A stretch of 32,074 nucleotides of DNA. Origin: an uncultured Pseudomonadota bacterium (GTDB lineage: Bacteria; Pseudomonadota; Alphaproteobacteria; Rs-D84). Of the stretch, positions 25,346-32,074 are shown piece after piece (the first letter of the stretch is position 1; each line of letters opens with the position of its first letter). The translations under genes were made by a program, and so were the position numbers. The notes under the pieces were generated by a model, which saw only the letters and a list, made by a program, of their open reading frames with translations, was not told where the DNA came from and searched no databases. Location of the stretch: contig CASEZC010000014.1 of NCBI GenBank assembly GCA_949292385.1, positions 1 to 32,074 on the forward strand, given 5' to 3'.

Positions 25346-25721
25346 CGTCTTGAATAATTGCTTCTTTATTTGAATTCGATATTAACTTTTCCTTACCAGT
25401 CTTGAACTTTTCAGAACTCATATTTTTCTGCAACTTTTCAACTTCTTTATCAAAACGAGAAATTCTGTCTTTATAATAAGCCAACCAACGACTGCGAAAA
25501 CGACTTACGTTTTAATTCTTACGCGCAGAAATGTAAGATATCTTTTTCATACATCTTAACCAATCTTCTTCCGTCGCGTTTTCTTCTATGTCTTTTATAT
25601 ATTTTTTAATTCTTTCAGATAACTTTATTCCGCGACTTTGTTTTATATCGCCACCAGCCGCTAATAAAACTTTTATCCATACTGGAAACTTCTTCAGAAC
25701 TAATTCTGTATATCGTTTCAT
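25323..25721 (-). pseudogene. Broken small gene with an in-frame stop
   Basis: A 69-codon frame (25721-25512) ends in TAA at 25514-25512, and the same frame then stays open for 62 more codons to a second TAA at 25325-25323. Both halves are Lys/Arg/Glu-rich and protein-like (LKKFPVWIKVLLAAGGD in the first, SRFDKEVEKLQKNMSSEKF in the second). The first half has no ribosome-binding site before its ATG. The second half has no ATG or ribosome site suited to independent translation. It overlaps the end of the SufD-like gene by 23 bases. The simplest reading is one decaying gene; stop-codon read-through or two tiny genes are less likely. Family unknown. Confidence 0.45.
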
Positions 25722-25817
25722 ACTGGGGATTTTTTTCAGACTTATATTTAGATATATCTTTATCTATTAGTGATAATAATATTATTAATACCCATGGAAA
25801 TCTCGTAATTTTTATAT

Positions 25818-25840
25818 AAAAAAACCCCTTTGACAAGGGG
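25818..25840 (-). terminator. Terminator of the L36 gene
   Basis: CCCCTT (25825-25830) pairs with AAGGGG (25835-25840) around TGAC. Seven A before it (25818-25824) give a U-run on the minus strand, 12 bases after the L36 stop. Confidence 0.85.
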
Positions 25841-25851
25841 CTGAAACTATA

Positions 25852-25986
25852 TTATTTCTTTTTAAAGCCCTGCTTTGCCTTTAATTTAGGATTAGCTGGG
25901 TCAATTAAAATAACTTGCTTACCGCGACGAATTTGTTTTACGTTACCGCGTTTCTTCCAAGCTTTTAATGAACTTAAAAATTTCAT
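25852..25986 (-). CDS. rpmJ: Ribosomal protein L36, zinc-free YkgO type
   Basis: A 44-residue gene beginning MKFLSSLKAWKKRGNV and ending PKLKAKQGFKKK. It matches the second (YkgO-like) L36 form: start MK..SSLK..KKR, the IRRGKQVILIDPANPKLKA core, and no zinc-binding Cys/His set. It binds 23S rRNA late in 50S assembly. In many proteobacteria the Cys-free form is a paralogue made under zinc limitation, but alphaproteobacteria commonly carry only this form, so zinc control is not implied. The start is supported by AAAGGAT upstream. It has its own promoter and terminator, a single-gene unit. Confidence 0.88.
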   Translation of the reverse strand: MKFLSSLKAWKKRGNVKQIRRGKQVILIDPANPKLKAKQGFKKK

Positions 25987-26010
25987 ATCTGAATCCTTTA
26001 TTGCGAGCTC

Positions 26011-26038
26011 ATTATAAACGCTTTTTATAAAAAATCAA
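26011..26038 (-). promoter_or_regulatory. Promoter of the L36 gene
   Basis: On the minus strand TTGATT (26038-26033) and TATAAT (26016-26011) are 16 bases apart, with transcription expected near 26005, about 20 bases before the L36 ATG. Confidence 0.65.
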
Positions 26039-26268
26039 ATACTTATTAATATTTTTGTTGTTTTTATTGGGCCTGTTAGTTTTGTTGAAAACCGTTTTTA
26101 ATTATTTATTAACAAGTTTTCAACATTTTTTTCCTTGTTTTTTAAGGGGTTTATAAAATTTGTTAATAAAATACCATGTTTAATTAACAGTTGATAAGTA
26201 ATGGCTTTTTTAACGCTTTTAACAAAAAAACTTATTTGCTTTTTGTGCTTGTTGAAAACTGTTGAAAT
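26039..26268. repeat. AT-rich region with repeated GTTGAAAAC words upstream of virB3
   Basis: A non-coding stretch before the secretion genes. GTTGAAAAC followed after one or two bases by GTT occurs at 26084-26096 and 26251-26263 on the plus strand and at 26124-26111 on the minus strand. A partial copy (GTTGAAATTGTT) is at 26261-26272. TTATTAACA occurs at 26106-26114 and inverted at 26169-26161, distantly like a DnaA box (TTATCCACA). The last copies overlap the putative virB3 promoter, so a regulator-binding role is the first guess. An origin-like role is possible but unsupported. Confidence 0.5.
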
Positions 26269-26277
26269 TGTTATAAT
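26269..26277 (+). promoter_or_regulatory. Extended -10 promoter for virB3-virB4
   Basis: TG, one base, then TATAAT (26272-26277) is a perfect extended -10 element. The -35 position holds only TTGTTG (26249-26254), inside a GTTGAAAAC repeat, suggesting that a bound regulator could act here. Confidence 0.5.
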
Positions 26278-26308
26278 TTAAACAAGAGGGAGATTTCCTA
26301 GATATATC

Positions 26309-26605
26309 ATGAAACAACAAGTACTAAAAGCTTTGGCTAACCCTGCGCGTATATTCTACGTGCCTTATTCCCTTGCTGTAATCAATTTTGCCGTTCAATT
26401 TATAATATTTATTATTATTTTTATAATAGGTTTAACTTTATATGGCGCAGACAGCCCGTCTTATCCGCTGTATTTTTTGGTTTCGGTATGCGTTGTTCAT
26501 ATGATTTTGGCGTTCTTTTCAAAAAAAGAGCCTCAATTAGGACAGATAATTTCCGCTAAAATACAACTTTTAAAGAAAAAAATCCCGGGGAGATTAGCAG
26601 CGTAA
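26309..26605 (+). CDS. virB3: Type IV secretion protein VirB3
   Basis: A small inner-membrane component of the type IV secretion channel. At 98 aa it is the usual length, with two adjacent hydrophobic segments (about residues 20-42 and 52-70) after the LANPARIFYVPYSLAVIN start typical of VirB3. The best Shine-Dalgarno match (AGAGGGAG, 26284-26291) lies 17 bases before the ATG, unusually far, and no closer start codon is available in frame. virB4 starts one base after the stop. Confidence 0.88.
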   Translation: MKQQVLKALANPARIFYVPYSLAVINFAVQFIIFIIIFIIGLTLYGADSPSYPLYFLVSVCVVHMILAFFSKKEPQLGQIISAKIQLLKKKIPGRLAA

Positions 26606-26606
26606 C

Positions 26607-29021
26607 ATGAATGATTTTTTTGAATATTTTGTAGGTGGTGGGTTTCCAATAACGTCTATAATTCTAATTATGGCCGTGATTTTTGTGTTCATCATTCTGA
26701 TGATGTATATGCCAGCGCTTACACGCAGAATTTTCCCTAAATTTGGTTATGCTAATTATGCAAGTTATTTGCCTTTTAAAACTGTTTATAATGATGATTC
26801 TATCAGTTTGACAGATGGCAGTTTGATAAGAGTTTATCGCGTTGCCGGTGTACAGACAAGTATGCAAGATGATGCGACAAAAGAAAAATTTTTAGAATTA
26901 AGGGCTCAATTATTTAATCAAATTCGTGATCAGAGTGCCGTTTTACGTTTTTATATGGTCCGTGATGCAGTTGATGAAGTTGCAGATTATGAATTTGACC
27001 AACCTGTGTTACAAAAAATTTATGATAAATGGCATGAACAGGGACTTAGAATTTATAATAATTCTTACTATATAGTCTTATCTGTTTCGGGTTCTAATGC
27101 GCGTGAAAAGTTGAATCAATATAGTAATTATATAGAATCTATTTTGGCTGCATATAAGCCTACTTTGTTACGTAATAATACAAAAGATAATATGGCAAAG
27201 TTTTTTGGTCGTATATTATCGCCTATTACGAAACCGTCTCCTGTTGTATGTGACCAGAGAATTTCTGATGTCGTGACAGTAGATGATGTAGAATTTTTAA
27301 ATGATGGTCTGGTAAGATATACCAGTGGTGGTCAGCAATCTTTTGCGGCAACAATTTCTTTTAAAAGTTCGCCAGATTATTTGGATGAAGAATTTTTTAA
27401 TACCGTATCTACCATTCAGACGGAAATGATTTGTATGAATGCGTTCGGTATAATGGGGGCAGCTGACGTTGAAATGGTTATGCGTCAAAGACGTGCAACT
27501 GCGGAAGAGAAAGAAGGTTCTACGGAAGAACAAATTTCTGCTGCACAATCTGCGATGGATGAAAATATTTCAGGTAATCAAAGTTTGATTAACTATTATC
27601 CTTTATTTATATTATTTGGCGGAACACAAGAAAGTTTGCAGAGAAATATTGATGAATTTAAAAAGATAGCGGCGTCTTTCGGTGTTTCTCCAATAGTAGA
27701 AACATTTGCTGCAAAAGTATCTTGGTTTGCACAAATACCTGGTTTTGATATTTTTCCACGCAGTTTTAAGATGTTGTCAAAAACTGCTGCTATCAGTATA
27801 CCTATGTCCAGCCAACCAACGGGCGTAAAAAATAGTGATTGGGGACAGGGACCTCTTGTTGTATTTCCAACTGCACAGGGAACTCCTTATCAATTCCAGT
27901 TTCACGTTTCTGATAAACCTGCAGCTGTAGGACATACTTTGACAATAGGTCCAACTGGTGGCGGTAAAACTACTTTGTTCTCGTTCTTGATAGCTCAGTC
28001 TTTGCGCCATAAAAAATTAAAGGCTTTCTTCTTTGATAGAAATAAAGGGGCCGAAATATTTACTTTGTCTGTTGGTGGCAAGTACATAACTATGCAAGGT
28101 AAAGAAAAAGAGAAATCTTTAATTGATTTTCAGACGCATTTGAATCCTTTGAAAATGCCGGATAGTGCGGCTAATCGTGCGTTTTTACGTCGTTGGTTTG
28201 CTATGATTTCTGGACAAAATGATGCAAATTCTGCAGATGAAATTGCACGCGCAGTTTCTGTGAACTTTGATTATTTACAAAGTAATGATAGATTGCTGAA
28301 AAATTTATGGGAAAGTTGTTTCTCGTCTTCAGGTAATATGAGAGCCGCACTTAAAAAGTGGGTTGACCCGTTACAATATGGTGATATGTTTAATGAAACA
28401 GCCGATACGCTTGATTTGGATTCAAGATTGACAACGTTTGATTTTACGGAAATTTTACAAGATGAAGTTTTGGCGCCTGCGGTAATTTCTTACATATTGC
28501 ATAGAATTAATAGTGTTACCGTTTCTGGTGGAAATCCTTCTTTAATCATGATTGATGAAACAGCACCTATGCTGGAAAATAAAATGTTCCGTGATAACTT
28601 TATTGTGGGATTACAGGAAGGACGTAAAAATAGGCAAGCTTATATGGTTGCTTTCCAACGCGCAAATGTTCTGGATAAACTTGGTATCGGTGACGTTGTT
28701 CGCGGGCAGGCGCAAACTGTTTTGTTCTTTAGAAATCCTGCGGCAGATTTGAACGATTATGCTCATTGGAATTTGAATCCTTTGGAAATGGCTTTCATTC
28801 AAGGTAAGGTATATCCTAACCTAAAACGTGCGGTATTGTTATCAAGACCAGTTAATGGTGAATCTGTGATTTTAAATACTGAACTTGGCGGACTTGGTAA
28901 TATGCTTCGTTTGTTTGAATCAGGGCGTTCTTCAGTATTGTTGGCGGAAGAGCTTTATAAACAATTTGGTAATAATTTTGTAGCTGAATATTTAAAGAAA
29001 CAAGGTTCTGGTAATATATAA
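26607..29021 (+). CDS. virB4: Type IV secretion ATPase VirB4
   Basis: Hexameric ATPase at the cytoplasmic base of the type IV secretion system, driving assembly and substrate transfer. It is 804 aa, a typical length. A hydrophobic N-terminal segment (about residues 15-35) precedes the CagE/TrbE/VirB4 N-terminal domain. Walker A is GPTGGGKTTLF (about 446-456), Walker B is LIMIDETAPML (about 645-655), and the later QEGRKNRQAYMVAFQ block is typical of the family. It lies between virB3 and a secreted HExxH protein. No virB6 or other system genes follow in the window, as is usual when vir genes are scattered, for example in Rickettsiales. Confidence 0.95.
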   Translation: MNDFFEYFVGGGFPITSIILIMAVIFVFIILMMYMPALTRRIFPKFGYANYASYLPFKTVYNDDSISLTDGSLIRVYRVAGVQTSMQDDATKEKFLELRAQLFNQIRDQSAVLRFYMVRDAVDEVADYEFDQPVLQKIYDKWHEQGLRIYNNSYYIVLSVSGSNAREKLNQYSNYIESILAAYKPTLLRNNTKDNMAKFFGRILSPITKPSPVVCDQRISDVVTVDDVEFLNDGLVRYTSGGQQSFAATISFKSSPDYLDEEFFNTVSTIQTEMICMNAFGIMGAADVEMVMRQRRATAEEKEGSTEEQISAAQSAMDENISGNQSLINYYPLFILFGGTQESLQRNIDEFKKIAASFGVSPIVETFAAKVSWFAQIPGFDIFPRSFKMLSKTAAISIPMSSQPTGVKNSDWGQGPLVVFPTAQGTPYQFQFHVSDKPAAVGHTLTIGPTGGGKTTLFSFLIAQSLRHKKLKAFFFDRNKGAEIFTLSVGGKYITMQGKEKEKSLIDFQTHLNPLKMPDSAANRAFLRRWFAMISGQNDANSADEIARAVSVNFDYLQSNDRLLKNLWESCFSSSGNMRAALKKWVDPLQYGDMFNETADTLDLDSRLTTFDFTEILQDEVLAPAVISYILHRINSVTVSGGNPSLIMIDETAPMLENKMFRDNFIVGLQEGRKNRQAYMVAFQRANVLDKLGIGDVVRGQAQTVLFFRNPAADLNDYAHWNLNPLEMAFIQGKVYPNLKRAVLLSRPVNGESVILNTELGGLGNMLRLFESGRSSVLLAEELYKQFGNNFVAEYLKKQGSGNI

Positions 29022-29024
29022 AAT

Positions 29025-29642
29025 ATGGTTGTAAAAAAGCTTTTTTACTTATTTCCTTTATTTTTATCTTTGCCTGCTTTGGCCGACGATTGTTTGCCGT
29101 ATAAATTAATACCAAAAATTGTCTTGGAAACGCCAAGTTGGACAAAAGAAGTCGTTCAACCGTTAAAAGAAATGGATTTGTTTCATGGTAATGTAATTGC
29201 AACTATGTCGGATAATTATGAAATAGTTGCAGATATTACTAATATAGAAGACGGTTTCTGTGTAAGTCTTAAATCAGTTTATGCAGATGTAGGTTATAGT
29301 AATTTTTTAGTACAGATAGATATAAGACATCAACCAAATACCTGTTCTTATAATGCCGTTCTTGCACACGAAGATGAACATATAAGAACTTATCTTTCTG
29401 TAATAGATGATTATAAAAAAGAACTGCAAGATTCTATTTTTAATGCCGCAGATTCAATAATGCCAATATTTGTTAGAAATGAATCTGATATAGAATACGC
29501 AATAGATGAATTAAACGCTGAATTGCAGGCGCATCCTGATTTAATTTTAATAAAGCAGAAAATTAAAGCCGCCGAAGAAATAAGAAATAAAAGAATAGAC
29601 CAGATGGACACAGGTCAAAATCTTAAAAAATGTTTTGAATAA
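29025..29642 (+). CDS. Exported protein with an HExxH motif, virB-linked
   Basis: It begins with a clear signal peptide (MVVKKLFYLFPLFLSLPALA, cleavage likely after ALA at about residue 20), so the 205-residue product is exported. The centre has YNAVLAHEDEHIRTY: HEDEH fits the zinc-peptidase HExxH signature in a helix (about residues 112-116). The C-terminal half is helical and charged. Three or four Cys (C23, C77, C105, C204) could form disulfides. It starts three bases after virB4, so it belongs to that operon. It may be a periplasmic peptidase for channel assembly or a secreted factor. I do not recognise an exact family; a distant tie to DUF922-type zincins is possible. Confidence 0.7.
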   Translation: MVVKKLFYLFPLFLSLPALADDCLPYKLIPKIVLETPSWTKEVVQPLKEMDLFHGNVIATMSDNYEIVADITNIEDGFCVSLKSVYADVGYSNFLVQIDIRHQPNTCSYNAVLAHEDEHIRTYLSVIDDYKKELQDSIFNAADSIMPIFVRNESDIEYAIDELNAELQAHPDLILIKQKIKAAEEIRNKRIDQMDTGQNLKKCFE

Positions 29643-29644
29643 TT

Positions 29645-31258
29645 TTATTCTTTTGTGTTTGTTTCGTAATAATATTCAAGTAATTCGTGCGAGTAATCTT
29701 CTATTCTTCCGCTTGGAAGTATTAACATTCTGGTTATACCAATCTGTTCTACAAATTCAGGATTATGGCTGACTAAAATTATCGTACCTTTATAATCTCT
29801 GAAATTATCGCCTATTATCATCTGTGTTTCTGGGTCAAGATGATTTGTTGGTTCGTCCAATATCAACATATTTGCACGTTTCAGCAACATTTTACATAAA
29901 GCAACACGTGCTTTTTCACCAGGTGATAATACAGATACTTTTTTAAATACATCCATGTCAAAAAATAAAAAGTTCGCAAGTATTGTACGTAATTGCTGGT
30001 CCGTATAATCTTCGTTCTCTACGTTTTCTAAAACAGTTTTATTACTGTCTAATAACTCTAATTCTTGGGCATAATATGCAATATCTGTTTTAGGGTTTAT
30101 TTTTATTTCACCACGTTCAGGGGTTAATTGACCTAGTATTAATTTTAATAGTGTAGATTTACCAACCCCGTTTTCTCCGACTATTAAAAATCTTTCACCA
30201 CCGGTTATATAAAAAGATAATTTTCTATATAATAATTTTGCACCTTCATATCTAAACCATAAATCTTCAACAGATATAGGGTGACGCGAGCCCTCTGTTA
30301 AAGGCGTTAAATCCATTTTTATCTTTTTATATGTTTGTTCACGAATAGTTCGGTTTTCTAAGATTTTTTCTAGTTGTTTTTCGCGTGTATGACCGACGCG
30401 TTTTATGCTGTGGTTGGTTGGACTGGCGCTGCGCGCTTTTTCAACAAATTCACTTAATTTTTTTATTTGTCTTTCTTCTGTTTCTATTTGCTTTTCACGG
30501 CGATGTTTTAACTGGGCTGCTTTATTTTTATAATCATTATAATTACCATCAAAAACACTTATTTTGTGTGATACTTTATCCACAAATAAAATTTTATTTA
30601 CAATTTTATTTAGAAATTCTGTGTCATGGCTGATTATTAAAACCATACCTTTATATTTTTTTAGGTATTCACATACAAAATCTTTCGTTTTTATATCTAA
30701 ATGATTTGTCGGTTCGTCTAATAACAATATTCCAGACATTGAATATAATAATCTTGCAAAAGCTACCTTTGATTTTTGCCCACCAGATAAATTCTTTAAT
30801 TGCATATCAAGCATTGCAGAATCTATATCCATGTTTTCTATAATTTCCAGTAATTCATCTTCGGCGTGGTAAAAATTATAGTGCTCAAGTTTTTCTTGAG
30901 TTTCTGATATCTTATCCATTATTTCTTGATTTTCTGGATTATCTGCAACTTCTTCATAAAGTTTTTTTAATTTATTTTCTAATTCTGCAATCGGTCTGCC
31001 GGAAAGCAAAAAATCCCACACAGTGATGTCTGGTTCTGTAATTTCGATTTGTTGTGGCAAGTATGAGATATTAGCATTATTTGTATTAATGTATCCTGTA
31101 TCTGGTTGAATTTTGCCTAAAATTATTTTGAAAAGAGTTGTTTTTCCTGCACCATTAACGCCAACAACACCGACCTTATCACGTGGTAATAAGTTAAATT
31201 CTGCACTTTCATAAATAATATTTGTGCCAAATGATAAAGATAAATTTACCGCTTTCAT
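29645..31258 (-). CDS. ABC-F family ATPase
   Basis: A cytosolic protein with two ABC domains and no membrane segments, 537 aa, of the ABC-F family that acts on the ribosome E site. The first Walker A is GVNGAGKTT, signature LSGGQKSKVAFARLL, Walker B LLLDEPTNHLD. The second Walker A is GENGVGKST, signature LSPGEKARVALCKML, Walker B LILDEPTNHLD. The charged interdomain linker (KNKAAQLKHRREKQIETEERQ onwards) is the P-site-tRNA interaction motif region. Whether it is a housekeeping Uup/YbiT-like factor or an antibiotic-resistance type cannot be told from sequence reading. The start at 31258 is the first Met of the conserved domain. It converges tail to tail with the virB operon, two bases apart. 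Confidence 0.9.
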   Translation of the reverse strand: MKAVNLSLSFGTNIIYESAEFNLLPRDKVGVVGVNGAGKTTLFKIILGKIQPDTGYINTNNANISYLPQQIEITEPDITVWDFLLSGRPIAELENKLKKLYEEVADNPENQEIMDKISETQEKLEHYNFYHAEDELLEIIENMDIDSAMLDMQLKNLSGGQKSKVAFARLLYSMSGILLLDEPTNHLDIKTKDFVCEYLKKYKGMVLIISHDTEFLNKIVNKILFVDKVSHKISVFDGNYNDYKNKAAQLKHRREKQIETEERQIKKLSEFVEKARSASPTNHSIKRVGHTREKQLEKILENRTIREQTYKKIKMDLTPLTEGSRHPISVEDLWFRYEGAKLLYRKLSFYITGGERFLIVGENGVGKSTLLKLILGQLTPERGEIKINPKTDIAYYAQELELLDSNKTVLENVENEDYTDQQLRTILANFLFFDMDVFKKVSVLSPGEKARVALCKMLLKRANMLILDEPTNHLDPETQMIIGDNFRDYKGTIILVSHNPEFVEQIGITRMLILPSGRIEDYSHELLEYYYETNTKE

Positions 31259-31304
31259 AACTATGATATATTGTATAATAATATTGTTAATAAAAGGAGA
31301 AACA

Positions 31305-31655
31305 ATGAAAAAGTTTTTATTTATTTTTTTAGGATTGATTTTATCTGCTTGTGGCAGTGAAGAATTGAATATAGAAGGTAAATGGGTAGAACCTGTACCA
31401 AATATGCCTGAATTAAAGCAAGGTTTTGATTTAGGGCAGGGGGGCAAAGCAACATCAATAGGTATGGCGACACTGCAATATGAAACATGGAAAGAAGAAG
31501 ACGGCAGATTGATATTAACAGGTAAAAGCATAGGTAACCATCAGACAATAGACTTTACAGAAGAATATGAAATAGCAAGTGTAGATGAAAATAAACTTGT
31601 ATTAAAAAACGGTGACTACGTTCGTGAATTTGTAAAATGTACGGATTGTGAGTAA
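31305..31655 (+). CDS. Lipocalin-like lipoprotein
   Basis: It is 116 aa. The N-terminus MKKFLFIFLGLILSACG is a lipoprotein signal with lipobox LSAC, lipidated at Cys17. The mature part (IEGKWVEPVPN, GFDLGQGGKATSIGMATLQYETW, LTGKSIGNHQTIDF) matches the small lipocalin-like beta-barrel domain frequent in lipoproteins of gut bacteria, including Bacteroidetes. AAAAGGAGAAAC precedes the ATG at ideal spacing; the frame is open upstream, but the signal peptide fixes this start. TATAAT at 31274-31279 may be its -10. The ligand is unknown. Confidence 0.82.
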   Translation: MKKFLFIFLGLILSACGSEELNIEGKWVEPVPNMPELKQGFDLGQGGKATSIGMATLQYETWKEEDGRLILTGKSIGNHQTIDFTEEYEIASVDENKLVLKNGDYVREFVKCTDCE

Positions 31656-31681
31656 TAAGAATGTTATAAAGTGGTATAAGA

Positions 31682-31954
31682 ATGAAAAGAATTTTTGTGT
31701 TTTTTTCTTTGCTTATGTTGTCTGGATGTGTGTATAGCGATTTTTCAGAAGCTTGGAATCACACAGATAAAAATATAGGAACTATAACAGCTTCAGGTAG
31801 TTGTTCTTATCTTTTAGGTTTACAAGTTTCTGACGATTGTTATCCAAATAAGATAGCTGAAAAAAATGGAATAAAAAATATAACAAGTGTTGATACAAAA
31901 TGGACTTGGTTATGGATTTTAAATATAAGAAATACAACTGTATATGGTAATTAA
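31682..31954 (+). CDS. TRL-like lipoprotein
   Basis: It is 90 aa. The signal MKRIFVFFSLLMLSGC ends in lipobox LSGC (Cys16). The mature part has the TRL pattern: GSCSYLLGL, then KNGIKNITSVDTKW and a C-terminal TTVYG. TRL proteins were named for a tRNA-associated locus, and here too the gene sits next to a tRNA gene, separated only by a terminator. Function unknown. It lies 26 bases after the lipocalin-like gene with no terminator between, so the two are probably co-transcribed. Confidence 0.8.
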   Translation: MKRIFVFFSLLMLSGCVYSDFSEAWNHTDKNIGTITASGSCSYLLGLQVSDDCYPNKIAEKNGIKNITSVDTKWTWLWILNIRNTTVYGN

Positions 31955-31962
31955 AAGAAAAA

Positions 31963-31986
31963 GCGCACCGTGAGGGGCGTTTTTTT
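31963..31986 (+). terminator. Terminator between the TRL gene and tRNA-fMet (bidirectional)
   Basis: GCGCACC (31963-31969) and GGGGCGT (31974-31980) pair with one mismatch over a GTGA loop, with seven T after it and an A-rich run before it, so it can serve both the lipoproteins and the minus-strand tRNA. Confidence 0.8.
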
Positions 31987-31990
31987 AAAC

Positions 31991-32067
<77 letters not shown>

Positions 32068-32074
32068 ATAAAAC

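Noticed and set aside
25615-25836. 73-codon minus-strand frame
   Set aside because: It begins with a TTG inside the L36 terminator hairpin and overlaps the broken gene in another frame.
26039-26308. Chromosomal replication origin
   Set aside because: No true DnaA boxes (TTATCCACA) and no dnaA, hemE, parAB or other origin markers. The two TTATTAACA words differ at two positions.

Overview
The window comes from the chromosome of an AT-rich bacterium, most likely an alphaproteobacterium and probably host- or gut-associated. The reasons are a eukaryote-like isoleucyl-tRNA synthetase of the kind known from Rickettsia, a VirB3/VirB4 type IV secretion pair, compact versions of several housekeeping proteins (MnmG about 550 aa, PheT about 767 aa, TopA 749 aa, DnaG 538 aa), and an initiator tRNA with a variant anticodon stem. 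The placement is inference: there is no rRNA in the window. I see no insertion sequence, prophage or CRISPR array.

Layout. 1-5923 (+): a metG leader with an intrinsic hairpin, then metG-queH-fabD-fabG-mnmG, closely packed. 5951-6060: tRNA-Thr(CGT) and a terminator. 6061-6933 (-): two unrecognised small genes, each with a terminator downstream. 6934-11258 (+): an ileS leader, ileS, a small Cys-rich membrane-anchored protein and nth. 11285-15216 (-): rpmI-rplT-pheS-pheT, with a hairpin between rplT and pheS. 15355-23410 (+): a cell-wall elongation and replication run, mreC-mreD-mrdA-mrdB-topA-dnaG, whose genes overlap or nearly abut. 23409-24636 (-): ychF, followed by a candidate free-standing small RNA. 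24665-25986: an orphan short SufB/SufD-like gene (+), a broken small gene (-) and a YkgO-type L36 gene (-). 25987-29642: a 320-base AT-rich region with repeated GTTGAAAAC words, then virB3-virB4 and a secreted HExxH protein. 29645-31258 (-): an ABC-F ATPase. 31305-31954 (+): two lipoproteins (lipocalin-like and TRL-like). 31991-32067 (-): initiator tRNA-Met.

How the genes work together. Much of the window is translation: metG, ileS, pheS, pheT, L35, L20, L36, two tRNAs, the tRNA-modification genes queH and mnmG, ychF and the ABC-F protein. The most interesting regulatory theme is that all three aminoacyl-tRNA synthetase transcription units (metG, ileS, pheST) have a Rho-independent-type hairpin with a U-run ending only about 17 to 30 bases before the start codon, and each has a competing alternative pairing. 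The ileS case is the clearest: a 10-codon reading frame with four consecutive Ile codons sits just before mutually exclusive hairpins, as expected of ribosome-mediated attenuation.

The second item is a likely small RNA gene behind ychF. On the minus strand it has a perfect TTGACA-17-TATAAT promoter, a predicted three-way-junction fold with a GAAA tetraloop, and a terminator. Third, the MetRS C-terminal domain looks like the OB-fold domain of PheT rather than the usual MetRS appendix, and the comparison can be made inside this window.
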